From NCBI GenBank assembly GCA_032622095.1, contig CP136063.1, positions 179,161,956-179,225,955 of the forward strand: a stretch of 64,000 nt of DNA, given 5' to 3'. A program made the position numbers and the translations under genes. A model generated the notes under the pieces. That model was not told the origin of the DNA. It worked only from the letters and a program-made list of their open reading frames with translations, and searched no databases. The DNA is from Siphonodentalium dalli. Its lineage: Eukaryota; Mollusca; Scaphopoda; Gadilida; Siphonodentaliidae. Positions within the stretch are counted from its first letter, which is position 1. Each line of letters begins with the position of its first letter. Of the stretch, positions 22,923-34,948 are shown piece after piece.

Positions 22923-23120
22923 TTAACCCTTCATGATGGGAGCTGCGGTGGTGCAGCATTAAAGATCCTGTGCCAGCGCATGCTCTAATATTTGTGAGCC
23001 CCCCCCTTAGGCAACCTTGCTTATATAAGAGAATGCACTGGTTAACAAGGTCAAGCTAAATATTGTGAGGCAAATGTATTCTCTTATATATGTGAGGCTC
23101 CCTATGGGAGAATTGAGAAG
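22923..23120. mobile_element. TTAACCCTTCATGATGGGAGC element, degraded
   Basis: The left end is TTAACCCTTCATGATGGGAG with CTGCGGTGGTGCAGCATTAA, as at 16623. It is followed by one worn palindrome module (22979-23038) and a left half of another (23075-23115), which abuts a fragment of the GAAACACTCC repeat (23107-23200). Confidence 0.65.
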
Positions 23121-23258
23121 TAAATATTGACAATTGAGCGTAATTAGGACGATGTTTTCTATATTCGCAGGGCTGATATAGTTTTTCAAAATGTGTACAA
23201 AAGGCATAAAAAGTAGGGTTTCTCTTCCTGGTTGACTCTTTCAACAATAATACAATTT

Positions 23259-23760
23259 AGCTCAACTTAGTTTAAGCTATTGCCATGGGTTGGCATCCGT
23301 CCATCCATAAGTCTATGCGTCCATCAACATTTTCATTTAGCACAACCTTGAGTTCACATTTCTCATCCGTTCATCACCAAACATCATATGGATCTTCGGG
23401 GTGATCTCTTAGATGGGAGTCATTGATTTTTTCTGAAATTTTTTGAAAAACGTGGCTGCCAGCAGCCATCTTAGTTTTAAAAATTGAATCCATCGGCACA
23501 CCCTACAGCCCGCATTTATTGGAAATGTATTGAAAATATACAGGCATGTTTAGCTATCAAATTTGAACATTTGAAACATGGCCTCTGGCAGCCATCTTGG
23601 ATTTTACTCTTTGCCTGACTAAATCCTTGGGCACACCTTACTGGCCACTAGATGGGAGTCATCAAAATTTCAGAAAATTTGTTAATGCATAAGAGAATGC
23701 ATTGGCACAGGGTTTTCAAAAAAATTCAGGAAGCTCCGGTCATGGTAGGATTAAGTGATT
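23259..23760 (+). mobile_element. truncated tandem-core ('pearl'-like) element
   Basis: It starts TTTAGCTCAACTTAGTTTAA, then TTGCCATGGGTTGGCATCCG. It has two worn core units, each with a CAGCCATCTTGG/AGCCATCTTAG motif (23465 and 23600). No right arm is seen. 23690-23755 is the end of a palindrome-module element (TGCATTGGCACAGGG...CTCCGGTCATGG). Confidence 0.65.
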
Positions 23761-23837
23761 GGGAAGTTATTTTACATTGATAACACACACATGGGTCACT
23801 GCCCAACAATGTAATCTACTATATATTTTGAGACTTC

Positions 23838-24578
23838 CGTATATATATATATGTGTGTCGGATGTGTCCGCTTAGACTCAAGAACTGCTGGGCCGATTGA
23901 ACCCAAACTTGCTGTGTAAGGGTAAAAACCCACAGGCAGTGCACTCGGACCATTCACGAGCCTGTGCGACCACTCCTTCACCCTTCAACTGCCACCGTAA
24001 TGGGGATTGATGGGTGAATCGCGTGATAATTAATAAGCATTTGTCTATGAGGCGTCGCTATTAAAGAGCGTTTATCTACTTTAGTGAAAATATATATGGC
24101 ATTTGACCGTCTCGGAAATTGAGATATCGAGACGAAATTTCGTACTTAGGGGTTCCAAGGTACGGGGGAGATTTTCGTCAGGTCAGTTTGTGTGCCCGAG
24201 GTGACCTTGACCTTGAAACGGGTACCCACAAATGACCTTGGGCGATATCTCGGTAGTCAGCAGTGACATCGATGTGAAATTTGTTATGTATGGTCAACTC
24301 GGGACGGGAAATATTTTTGTCGGGTTATTTTGTCCACCCAACATGACCTTGACACGGGTACCCGCAAATGACCTTGGGTGATATTTCGGGCATCAGCGGT
24401 GGCAGCGACGTGAAATTTGTTATGTATGGTCAACTCGGGACGGGGAATATTTTTTTCGGGTTATATGATAGCATGCTGTCGGCGTGCCTGTACGGAGTTA
24501 CCTTGAAAAACAAAAATTAATGGATCGACCAAAGTCATGGGACCAATGCCGCCAGTGGCGGGCTAATCTGCTAGTGTT
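23838..24578. repeat. TGACCTTGACC-containing repeat, about 2 units, with TATATATATGTGTGTC start
   Basis: Two units of about 150-180 bases share GACGTGAAATTTGTTATGTA / TGGTCAACTCGGGACGGG(G/A)AA and GGTACCC(A/G)CAAATGACCTTGGG(C/T)GATAT. The segment CTGGGCCGATTGAACCCAAA at the left and GCCAGTGGCGGGCTAATCTG at the right probably mark the element ends. It is related in style to 43735-44325. Confidence 0.65.
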
Positions 24579-24826
24579 TTATAAATGGTAACATGCATTG
24601 TCCCAGTCTTAATTGATGTGTGGAATCAGATTGAAAGAAATTGATTTCTAGTGAATCATACTGCAAGAAAATTGTATGTTCTATTATAGACAATTCAAAT
24701 TCTTGTTGCTAAATTGATAAAAAAAAAATTATGTTTGTTGTCCCATGAAAAAAATGGTATATGGATTATTAATTTAATGAAAAGACAGTTTGAATTTTGG
24801 TGCAGTATATTCATTTCTAACAGATA

Positions 24827-27800
24827 TAGTCCGGTCGCCAAACACCCGGAATTCACGAATGCTTGTTTTCGCGTATAAAGTTTTTTTCTCTGCGGATTTT
24901 GTAAATTCAGGTATCCGACATCAAGATTTTATCGGCTGGCCATCTGTCAGCCTTGAGCAATTTTTTTTATAGCGCCCTAAAAAGTATACCCCCCCCCCCA
25001 GATTTCCCCAGACGTAAAACCAGTTACTTGAAATTTGTTGCAAATTCACATGACTAATCTAGTAAAATGTATATATTTTCATGAAGCTAAGACATAATGA
25101 CACTATTTTGGGCCAAAATTGAAACTCACCATCCAAGATGGCCGCCAAAATGGCCGCCGGAAGTTGAAAATATGACATTTTTTCTCAAATATCTTCTAGA
25201 TCAGTTCATGCTGTTTGGAACTGGTTGAGTAATATGACTTTATTTTGTATTTTTTATATTAACTGATTATTGGAACAATTAAATATGCCATTATTGGGGT
25301 CCTATCCGCTTGTGATCCCTCAAAAATTCGATTTTACAGAATGCGGTATAAAATTTTACAAAAAATCACAACTGGGATTATAGTCATATTTCAACAAGAA
25401 ACGAACAGAAGGTTGCATTTAAGTGAGGCATACCATTACCTATAAATATTCCAACTCACTGGAACCAAAATTCTTACTTTGGCTCAAAATGGCCGCCAAA
25501 ATATGGAAAATGGTAAATATTGCCCTAGGGTGTCCTGCAATCGCTTACAAGTTGTGGTTGATGTACAAAATTAGCTATTATGCCTTCTATACATTGAATA
25601 CTAACATGGCTGCTGCACCATGGTTAATTGTTACTGGAACCACCACTGACATCACCAAAAATATTGGACTTTTCTCTCAAAAACTTGACATAAATATCGG
25701 CAAAAATTAACTTTTCAGGTTTGGACCATTTTGTCTTGTAATGTGTAACTATCCTTGGATTGAAAGGTGTTTATTGTATTGGTTTATCTTAAATGTGTCA
25801 CACTATGGTGTTTATAGACCAAATTGCTCAAGATGGTTCCAAAATGGCAACCAAATTGGTAAAAGTTATTTTTTTACATATATCATTATAACATTATATA
25901 TATAACATTATTCTCTGCGTTATCCGAAAATGTAGCAAATTGTGACTCACTTGGTTATTATACGTGTTAGGTAATTAACTGACAACTAAATGTTCTATTA
26001 TGGTTGTCCCAGTTCCGTATGGGGCATGACTAATTAATTTTAAAGTATGGCAATTTGCGGAGAACCTCTTTTGTGATTCTGACCATATTATTGAAAGGAA
26101 ATGGGAAGAACTTTGAGGTGAAACATAATATATGGCTCTTCTGGTCCATTATGATAAACCAATATCAACCGGATACAGGATGAATACCAAGATGGTAGAC
26201 AGTGAGTTACTCTATGATCATAGGTGAGGTGAATAGGTATACATGGAGTTAGTGTATGTCATGAATGATGTGAATATGTATACAATGAGTGACTATATGG
26301 TTATGCTTGTGTTGTCCATAGTGATATTTATTGGTATACAGGGAGAGGTCATGGTCGGGTGTGGGGTGTATCGGTATGCATGGAGTCACTGTATGGTGTA
26401 TGGTTGTGTCTGTCCCGTACAGATGCATCCAGTGTGCCTGTATGGACATTGATGTGGTGTATGGATATAGCTACATGGTCATCTATGTATTGATTATGTA
26501 TATATGGAGTGACTGTAAGGTCATGGGTGGGATGTACATGTGTTTTCTGTATGCTCATGGATGGGGTGTGTGGATAAATAGTCAGTAATTTTATGGTTAC
26601 AGGTAATGTGTGTGGTATACATGGAATGACTATACTGTCATGATTGAAGTCTATATGCATACCTGGAGTAAGCTGGGTGGACGTTATCGTGTGGTTATAT
26701 AGGAAGTGTCCTTATAGTAACGGATGGGATGTATATGTATATATATCGGGGATGTATTATAATTGGTGGGTCTGTAGGGTTTAGCTGTATGATCATGGAT
26801 GGCGTGTATGGTTATACAGTGCGTTGCTGAATTGTCATGTGTGAGGTGTATATGCAAGTATGGATGGTATGAGTGGTCGTGTGTGCGGGTTTTGGTATAT
26901 CTGGAAGGACTGAATGGCCAGTGGTGAGGTGCATATGTATACCTGGAGTGACTCTATGGTCTAGGATGAGCTTCATATGTATATATCGAGTGGTTATATG
27001 ACTGTGTGTGGAATATGTATACAGGTAGTGACTGTATGGTCAACGGTGAGATGAGTAGGTATACAAGGAGTGACCGTATGATCATCAATGTAATGAATAT
27101 CTATGCAGGAAGTGACTAAATGGTCATGTGTCAGGTGTGTGAGTATACCTGGTGTTCCTGCTTGGCGACTCGTGGCAGTATGGTCATGTGTAGGTTATGC
27201 GGATATGCAATCGTGTTGCTATATGGTCATGGGCGAGGTGTATGTGTATATAGCGAGTGGCTATATGACCATCGATGATGTGCATATGCTCACATGGAGT
27301 AACTATACTGACATGGCTGGGGTGTATTAGTATATAGCGAGTGGCTATTCGGCTATGGTGAGTGATATGGCCAATGGTGAGGTGAATATGTATACCATAC
27401 ATATTACCCCTAACCATAAAATCACTCACTATTTATCCACACACCCCACTCGTGAGCATACAGAAACACATGTACATCCCACCCATGACCATACAGTCAC
27501 TCCATATATACATAATCAATACATAGATGACCATGTAGCTACATCCATACACCACATCAATGTCCATACAGGCACACAAGGTGCATCCGTACCGGATACA
27601 CACAACCATACACCATAGAGTCACTAAATTCATACCGATTCACCCCACACATGACCATGACCTCTCCCTGTATACCCATACATCTCACTATGGACAACAC
27701 ACTCATAACCAGATAGTCATTCATTGTATACATATCCACATCATTCATGACATACATTAACTCCATGTATACCTATCCACTTCACATAGAGTAACTCCCT

Positions 27801-29173
27801 GGCTACCATCTTGGCAACCATCCTGTATCCAGTTGATATTGGTTTATCATAATGGACCAGAAGAGCCACATATTATGGTTCATCTCAGTTCCGTCTCAAA
27901 GTTCTGCCCATTTCCTTTCAATAATATGGTCAGAATCGCAAAAGAGGTTCTCCACAAATTTCCATACTTTAAAATGAATTTGTCATGCCCCATTCGGAAC
28001 TGGGACAACCATAATTGAACATTTAGTTGTCAGTTAATTAACTAACACGTATAATATCCAAGTGAGTCACAATTTGCTACATTTTCGGATAACGCAGAGA
28101 ATAATGTTATATATATAATGTTATAATGATATATGTAAAAAAATAACTTTTACCATTTTGGTTGCCATTTTGGAAGCCATCTTGAGCAATTTGGTCTATA
28201 AACACTGTAGTGTGACACATTTAAGATAGACCAATACAATAAAAACCTTTCAATCTAAAGATAGTTACATATTACTAGAAAAAATGATCCAAACCTGAAA
28301 AGTAAATTTTTGCCGATATTTATGTCAAGTTTTTGAGAGAAAAGTCCAATATTTTTGGTGATGTCAGTGGTGATAACAGTAACAATTAACCATGGTGCAG
28401 CAGACATGTTAGTATTCAATGTATAGAAGGCATAATAGCCAATTTTGTACCTCAACCACAACTTGTAAGCGATTGCAGGACACCCTAGGGCAATATTTAC
28501 CATTTTCCATATTTTGGCGGCCATTTTGGCAGCCATTTTGAGCCAAAGTAAGAATTTTGGTTCCAGTGAGTTGGAATATTCATACGTAATGGTATGCCTC
28601 ACTTAATTGCAACCTTCTGTTCATGTCTTGTTGAAATATGACTAGAATCCCAGTTGTGATTTTTTTGTGAAATTTTATACCGCTTTCTGTAAAATCGAAT
28701 TTTTGCGGGATTACAAGCGGATAGGACCCCTATAATGGCATATATAATTGCTCCAATGATCAGTTAATATAAAAAATACAAAATAACGTCATATTACTCA
28801 ACCAGTTCCAAACATGAACTGATCTAGAAGATATTTGAGAAAAAATGTCATATTTTTAACTTCCGGCGGCCATTTTGGTGGCCATCTTTGATGGTGAGTT
28901 TCAATTTTGGGCCAAAATAGTGTCATTATACCTTAGCTTCATGAAAATATATATATTTTACTAGATTAGTCATGTGAGTTTGCAATAACTGGTTTTACAT
29001 CTGTGAAAAAGATTGGGGGGGTATACTTTTTAGGGCGCTATAAACAAAATTGCTCAAGGCTGACAGATGGCCAGCCGATAAAATCTTGATGTCGGATACC
29101 TGAATTTACAAAATCCGCAGAGAAAAAAACTTTATACGCCAAAACACGCAACCGTGACCTGGCGGCCGGACTA
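24827..29173. mobile_element. 4.35-kb foldback element with arms of about 1.8 kb
   Basis: 24827-26615 is repeated in reverse complement at 27388-29173. Checked points include GGTATCCGACATCAAGATTT with CGGCTGGCCATCTGTCAGCC (about 24910) against 29045-29100, AAACTTGACATAAATATCGG (25681) against 28318, and GGATACAGGATGAAT (26171) against 27826. Outer ends are TAGTCCGGTCGCCA and TGGCGGCCGGACTA. Open frames inside are mirror images of each other and show no protein family. No transposase was found, so it is a non-autonomous foldback. Confidence 0.9.
26230..27790. repeat. degenerate minisatellite in inner arms and loop of the foldback
   Basis: Degenerate units of about 40-50 bases built on GAGTGACTATATGGTCATGG and GAGGTGTATATGTATACATG fill the inner arms and the loop (26615-27387). 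On the right they appear as the complement (CCATGACCATACAGTCACTC). The purine/pyrimidine strand bias (G/T rich, then C/A rich) flips at about 27390. Confidence 0.85.
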
Positions 29174-29376
29174 ATATGCCCATTTTAGATTTAGAAATTA
29201 CTGATTATTTAATTGTCTAATAAAAAAACACTAGGTGTGTTAACATAGATAGTTTGAAGAGAATTTTTACCCAATGATTGTTGTCAGAATTAATTTTTAT
29301 GTTTCTAAAAAAGCCACAGACCATAAAAAAAGCTATTTTATTTAGCCTAAGTGTTAACAAAGTTATAAAATGCCCC

Positions 29377-29566
29377 TTAACCCTTTCAGTGCCAAGTCCG
29401 ATTTTTGTATCAACCAATATTTCCTTGATCATTTTTCAAATTTATTGATTATAATAATTTGATACATTGATGGAAAGAGCTCTTAATATTATAATCAATA
29501 AATTTGAATAATGATCAAGGAAATATGGGTTGATACAAAAATCGGACTTGGCACTGAAAGGGTTAA
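29377..29566. mobile_element. piggyBac-like MITE, intact, very long inverted repeat
   Basis: TTAA lies at 29377-29380 and 29563-29566. The inverted ends start CCCTTTCAGTGCCAAGTCCG and continue ATTTTTGTATCAACC, then TTGATCATT...TTATTGATTATAAT. It is almost fully palindromic, and the clearest TTAA hairpin element in the window. Confidence 0.92.
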
Positions 29567-30019
29567 ATATGATCATTAAATTGTCAGAAATTTAGATATC
29601 ATTGCATGATCATATCTGAATCTAAAAAGTTATCTGATTTAACTATAAAAATAACAAACTGCTGATTACAGTGTTTCATACATATTCTTAGGGCATGTGC
29701 ACTCAACCGCTATATCTCGGTTGACAATGACGAATTATAAGTGCTGTCCTAATGTTGGGTATGACTCGTTGGACTTGGACCCTGAGTCCTCTACAGGGAG
29801 TATGTTTGACGAGGTCATCTGAGGCCGCTGTTAAAATATTGACATCACAGTTATTTATGTTCTATGTTTAAAGGGACAGGATCAATACTATAGGCTTATC
29901 AAAGTTTGAATTGTCAATTATGTCAAAATTTTAAAATTGTTTACCTGCTCCCTGGTACCCACCCAAGAAAAAGACCTGGACTCTGCTCTACTGGATCAAT
30001 TTTATCGGCCTCCTTCTGT

Positions 30020-30363
30020 TTAACCCTTTGGCGTGTAGAATGACATTTATGTCCCCATACGGTTCGCGAGTGGAACGACATATTACTGTCATTTCAGGAA
30101 GTGTCATTTTTATGTAGACATAACTTCAATTAATCATCTGTTTATAAATGAATTGTATAGGAGACATTTTGATTAATATAATGTCCCAATGTATAAGTGC
30201 AATAGATTATGATAACAAACGTAAACAGAAAATACACATCAATTAAAACAAATTATTGGACCCTTTTAACCCAAATTTGTTAAGAATTTGTGCTATGACA
30301 CTGACGTTAAACTCACGCATTACATCATGTATATGACGTTATAAATACTCTCCAAAGGGTTAA
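30020..30363. mobile_element. TTAA-type MITE with CCCTTTGG ends
   Basis: TTAA lies at 30020-30023 and 30360-30363. The ends are TTAACCCTTTGGCGTGTAGA and TACTCTCCAAAGGGTTAA. The inner part has ATGACATTTATGTCCC and imperfect GTCATTT repeats. The short terminal repeat (TTAACCCTTTGG) fits the piggyBac-like group seen elsewhere in the window. Confidence 0.75.
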
Positions 30364-30428
30364 ATTTGATTTTGTTGTTCATCCAAGGATTATAACTTTG
30401 ATTTCACAAAAAAAAAAATCTTAAATTA

Positions 30429-31591
30429 CAGTAAAACCTCTCTAAACCGAACACCCTTCAGACCGGCCCTTCTGTTCGGTTTAGAGAGGTGTTCGGTTTA
30501 CAGAAAATCGCAAAACCATCAGAATATATTGCCGCCGTCAGTAAGAGTTATCGAGACTTGAACACCTCATTATTGATTACTTAAACTTTATTCAATAAAC
30601 TACAAAATAAAACATAAATTGCAATAGATAAACATTCTATAATAAGAAATAAATATATGTATAGATAAACCAGGAAACACGGAAACGATACATTTTACGG
30701 TGATTCCCGGTTTTTGAAAATGTTGTTGACGGTAAATTTAAACTCTGAGCTATTGTTTTCCCGACGGCTCATTAATTGTGATAAGTTGATTTAATAAAAC
30801 TGTGATGGTAACAATAAACTAGTCCACCGTTCTGTACTTTTAGCGAATTAGTGTTTAGTTTGGACAATTGTTGTAATAACAAAGAGTCCATTACAGCATA
30901 ATAGCTGATGTAAAAACAAATCAGTTTTTGATATAAGCAAACATTTATCTATCTGTATCTACATGTATCTGAAGGTGGTGCAGTGCAGTAATCAATTCTG
31001 GTTTAGGCGCATCCAATTAGTCACCTGTTCTTTTAATCTGTTTCAAAGCTTTGCCGATACAAAAGACTGCTAATTAAATTGTAAAACTTATTCAATAATA
31101 CGAAAGTACATTACCTGTGTGCACGCGCGTTCGTCTGGTATCGCTTTCGGAATTTATTTAGAATAAGATTTAATAAATATAAATACGGCAGTATATTTTT
31201 ATTCTCAGGCATTATATTCGATTTAATTTGTAAATAAATTTGTTTAATGTACCAAGAAGACTTCGTCCGTTTGTACCTAACTGTTGCCACTGATGGTGAT
31301 CGAGGTCACACACAGTTCAACTCAAAAGCGGAAACGTTCACATCATTACCTTTTAACTGATTGCGTTCGGTCTCTTCCATCGCTTTAAGCGTTCGGATTT
31401 TGGAGGTAAACATTAGTGTATTTGTTCACTTATGGACTAATAAAGCTGTCCGGTATTCGGAGTACAGAGGTTTCGGATTACAGAGGTAATCATTAATGAC
31501 AACACACTTGGGTAAATTTGGGACCAAACAATTCATGCGGAATGGAGAAGGATTCGGATTGTAGAGGGTCCGGTTTGGAGAGGTTTCACTG
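30429..31591. mobile_element. pogo/Tigger-like non-autonomous element (CAGTRAAACCTCTC ends)
   Basis: TA at 30427-30428 and 31592-31593 flank CAGTAAAACCTCTCTAAACC ... GGTTTGGAGAGGTTTCACTG. Subterminal repeats TTCGGTTTAGAGAGGTGTTC and TTCGGATTACAGAGGT occur inside both ends. It is 1163 bp long with no transposase frame. The CAGT-AAACCTCTC terminus with TA duplication is typical of pogo/Tigger-type elements. Confidence 0.82.
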
Positions 31592-31700
31592 TATATGTAA
31601 CGAATGAATTTGAGCCATGGATTAGTGCAAAATACTCTTGTGTGCTCTATGAACCATGGTAATAATGAAAACGAATAAATGGCTGGAGTCATAAATTCAT

Positions 31701-33811
31701 TTTTAGCTCAATTTTACTTTGTAAAGTTTGAGCTATTGCCATGGCTTGGTATCCGTCGTCCGTGTGTGCGTGTATATCATCAACAATACAGGCTACAGGT
31801 CGTACCTTTGGTCGTATCATTATGAAATTTGTCATAGCTGTTGACATCAACATTTAGACTGGAACTATTCATTTTGGGGTCATTCGGCCAAAAAACATGG
31901 CCGCCAGTGGCCATCTTGGATTTCAAAATTCAATCCATTAGCACGGGCTATAGGTCGTACCTTTGGTTAGATCATTATGAAATTTATCATAGCTGTTGAC
32001 ATTGACATGTAGATGGGAACGAGTCATTTTGGGGTCATTCGGCTAAAAAACATGGCCGCCAGCAGCCATCTTGGATTTTACTCTTTGCATGACTAAATCC
32101 TTTGGCACGGGCTACAGGTCGTACCTTTAGTCGGATCATCATGAAATTTGTCACGGATGTTGACAATGACATTTAGATGGTAACGAGTCATTTTGGGGTC
32201 ATTCGGCCAAAAAACATGGCCGCCAGCAGCCATCTTGGATTTTACTCTTTGCATGACTAAATTCTTTAGCACGGGCTACAGGTCGTACCTTTGGTCGGAT
32301 CATTATGAAATTTGTCATAGCTATTGACATTGACATGTAGATGGGAACGAGTCATTTTGGGGTCATTCGGCCAAAAAAATGGCTGCCAGTGGCCATCTTG
32401 GAATTCAAAATTCAATCCATTAGCACGGGCTACAGGCCATACTGTTTGTCTGATCATCATGAAATTTTTCATGGATGTCAATATTGAGATGTAGATAGGA
32501 ACGAGTCATTTTGGGGTCATTCGGCTAAAAAACATGGCCGCCAGCAGCCATCTTGGATTTTACTATTTGCATGACTAAATCCTTTGGCACGGGCTACAGG
32601 TCGTAGCTTTGGTCAGATCTTCATGAAATTTGTTATGTATGTTAACAATGACATGTAGATGGGAACAAGTCATTTTGGGGTCATTCGGCCAAAAAACATG
32701 GCCACCAGCAGCCATCTTGGATTTTACTCTTTGCATGACTAAATCCTTTGGTACTGGCTACAGGTCGTACCTTTGGTCAGATCATTATGAGATTTGTCAT
32801 GACTGTTGACATTGACATGTAAATGGGAACGAGTCATTTTAGGGTCAATCGGCAAAAAACATGGCTGCCAGTGGCCATCTTGGATTTCAAAATTCAATCA
32901 ATTAGCAAGGGATACAGGTCGTACTGTTCGTCTGATCATCATGAAATTTGTCATGGATGTTAATATTGACATGTAGATGGGAACGAGTCATTTTGGGGTC
33001 GTTCGGCCAAAAAACATGGCCACCAGCAGCCATCTTGGATTTTACTCTTTGTATGACTAAATCCTTTGGCACGGGCTACAGGTCCTACCTTTGGTCGGAT
33101 CATTATGAAATTTGTCATGGCTGTTGACATTGACATGTAGATGGGAACGAGTCATTTTGGGGTCATTCGGCAAAAAAACATGGCCGTCAGTGCATAGCCA
33201 TCTTGGATTTCCAAATTCAATCCATTAGCACGGTCTACAGGTCGTACTCTCTGTCTGATCATCGTGAAATTTGTCATGGATGTTAATATTGAGATGTAGA
33301 TGGGAAATGAGTAATTTTGGGGTCAGTCGGCCAAAAAACATGTCCGCCAGCAGCCATCTTGGATTTTACTCTTTGCATGACTAAATCCTTTGGCACGGGC
33401 TGCAAGTCGTATCTTTGGTCGGATCATCATGAAATTTGTCATGGATGTTAACAATGACATGTAGATGGGAAACGAGTCATTTTGGGGTCATTCGGCCAAA
33501 AAACATGGCCACCAGCAGCCATCTTGGATTTTACTCTTTACATGACTAAATCCTTTGACACAGGCTACAGGTCGTATCTTTTGTCGGATCATCATGAAAT
33601 TTGTGATGGATGTTAACAATAACATGTAAATGGGAACGAGTCTTTTTGGGGTCATTCGGCAAAATAACATGGCTGCCAGCGGCCATCTTGGATTTTACTC
33701 TTTGTATAACTAGGCCTTTCAACTTTCCACATTCCTAATCACTCCATTGACTGTAACACATGAAATTATTCCCTTTCCAAGTTGAGCTACAGTGTCATTG
33801 ACACTTTCATT
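31701..33811 (+). mobile_element. tandem-core ('pearl'-like) element, about 12 core units
   Basis: It has the same left arm (TTTTAGCTCAATTTTACTTT, CCATGGCTTGGTATCCGTCG) and right arm (TTCCCTTTCCAAGTTGAGCT, AGTGTCATTGACACT) as 11321-12873, enclosing about 12 core units of around 160 bases. GCCATCTTGGA(A/T)TT occurs near 31905, 32062, 32229, 32391, 32545, 32707, 32872, 33027, 33190, 33352, 33514 and 33682. Units fall into two classes by what follows this motif: CAAAATTCAATCCATTAGCA, or TTACTCTTTGCATGACTAAA. Confidence 0.85.
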
Positions 33812-33819
33812 ATTATAAT

Positions 33820-34428
33820 TGCCATGTTGTTTCCATCATTCATAGAGCACATGAGTGTATTTTGCACTCACCCAAGGCTCAAATTCAATTATTTGTTCCA
33901 TATATTTTGTTGAGTATAAAATGAGATGGTCCATAAATGGTTAAATTTAGGGCACAGTCCCCCTTTAAACCTTTATGTAAAATAATGAATAAACGCTATT
34001 ACAAATTGGGTTATAAAATAAAATATAATAGCAATCTGAGCATTAACCATGGCACACAGGGACGTGGCAATAGAGCAAAATTTTCATGCCAGAAACAGTA
34101 GTTAAAAATATTAGACTGAAACTTGAAATGAAAATGAAATGCTCTGACATTTTAGCTTTCCTGCCAATATTTAGTGGAAAATTGGAGTACATTTTTTGTT
34201 TTCGCTCATGAGTTGTACATCTTCTTATTTACTATATTCTTGATCAAAGGTCCCCAATTGGAATATTCCCAACAATATAGCAGGTGTTCGGTTGAAATTC
34301 TTGAATAATAGTTTCAAAGCAGTTGGAAATTGGAATGCCCCCCCCCCCAAGTTGGAATTCATGCTATATTCCAGGAGGGCCGGTGCGTATGGAAATGCGA
34401 TGTCTGTTTCCAGAGCAAACATAGACCA
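33820..34428. other. intergenic, no strong feature
   Basis: AT-rich sequence with one C9-10 run (34340-34350). Nothing was recognised as a gene or as a repeat with another copy in the window. Confidence 0.4.
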
Positions 34429-34832
34429 CAAGCCTGCAAATAGTGTGTCTGTCATTTGCAGAATGAGGTCCCCAGAGGGTGAATTTAGTTATGCTATCCC
34501 ACACAGCGGGCTAGGATCACCTAATTGACCCTCTGGGAGCTTCGTCTTCTGAGAATGTTTTTAGTTACTTTTTCCTTTCTGGAAAGTTTCTATATCTCCT
34601 AATTTGCAGAAGACAAAATGCATAATCGAGGTGACTAAGGGTGAACATCACCAACTTCAACTGGGGAAATTCAATCTGATCCTAGGCCTCCCATAGCAGT
34701 TGATGCCTAAGCCAAATGACGTTCTCAGAGGGTGAATTTGGTGATGCTGGCCCACCGTGTGTGATAGCGTCATTAAATTCACCCTCTGGGGACCTCATTC
34801 TGCAAATGACAGACACGCTATCTGCAGGCTTG
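34429..34832. mobile_element. hAT-type MITE with perfect 8-bp duplication (CAAGCCTGCA ends)
   Basis: It is flanked by ATAGACCA at 34421-34428 and 34833-34840 (exact). The inverted ends start CAAGCCTGCA(A/G)ATAG and extend through GACATTTGCAGAATGAGGTC-type sequence and CCAGAGGGTGAATTTA. It is the best-preserved member of the family also seen at 21240, 45405, 45913, 46895 and 51310. Confidence 0.9.
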
Positions 34833-34948
34833 ATAGACCATTTATAAGAGGATTTGAAAAGTTAGAACCCAAAATTTAAAATGATCTCCCATGATGATGG
34901 GACAATTCATTGTACTTAAATAAGTTTAATGATTCTGATTGATATATT

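Noticed and set aside
26243-27766. Several overlapping open frames on both strands in the foldback centre
   Set aside because: They are mirror-image translations of the G/T-rich minisatellite in the two arms. Low complexity, no family.
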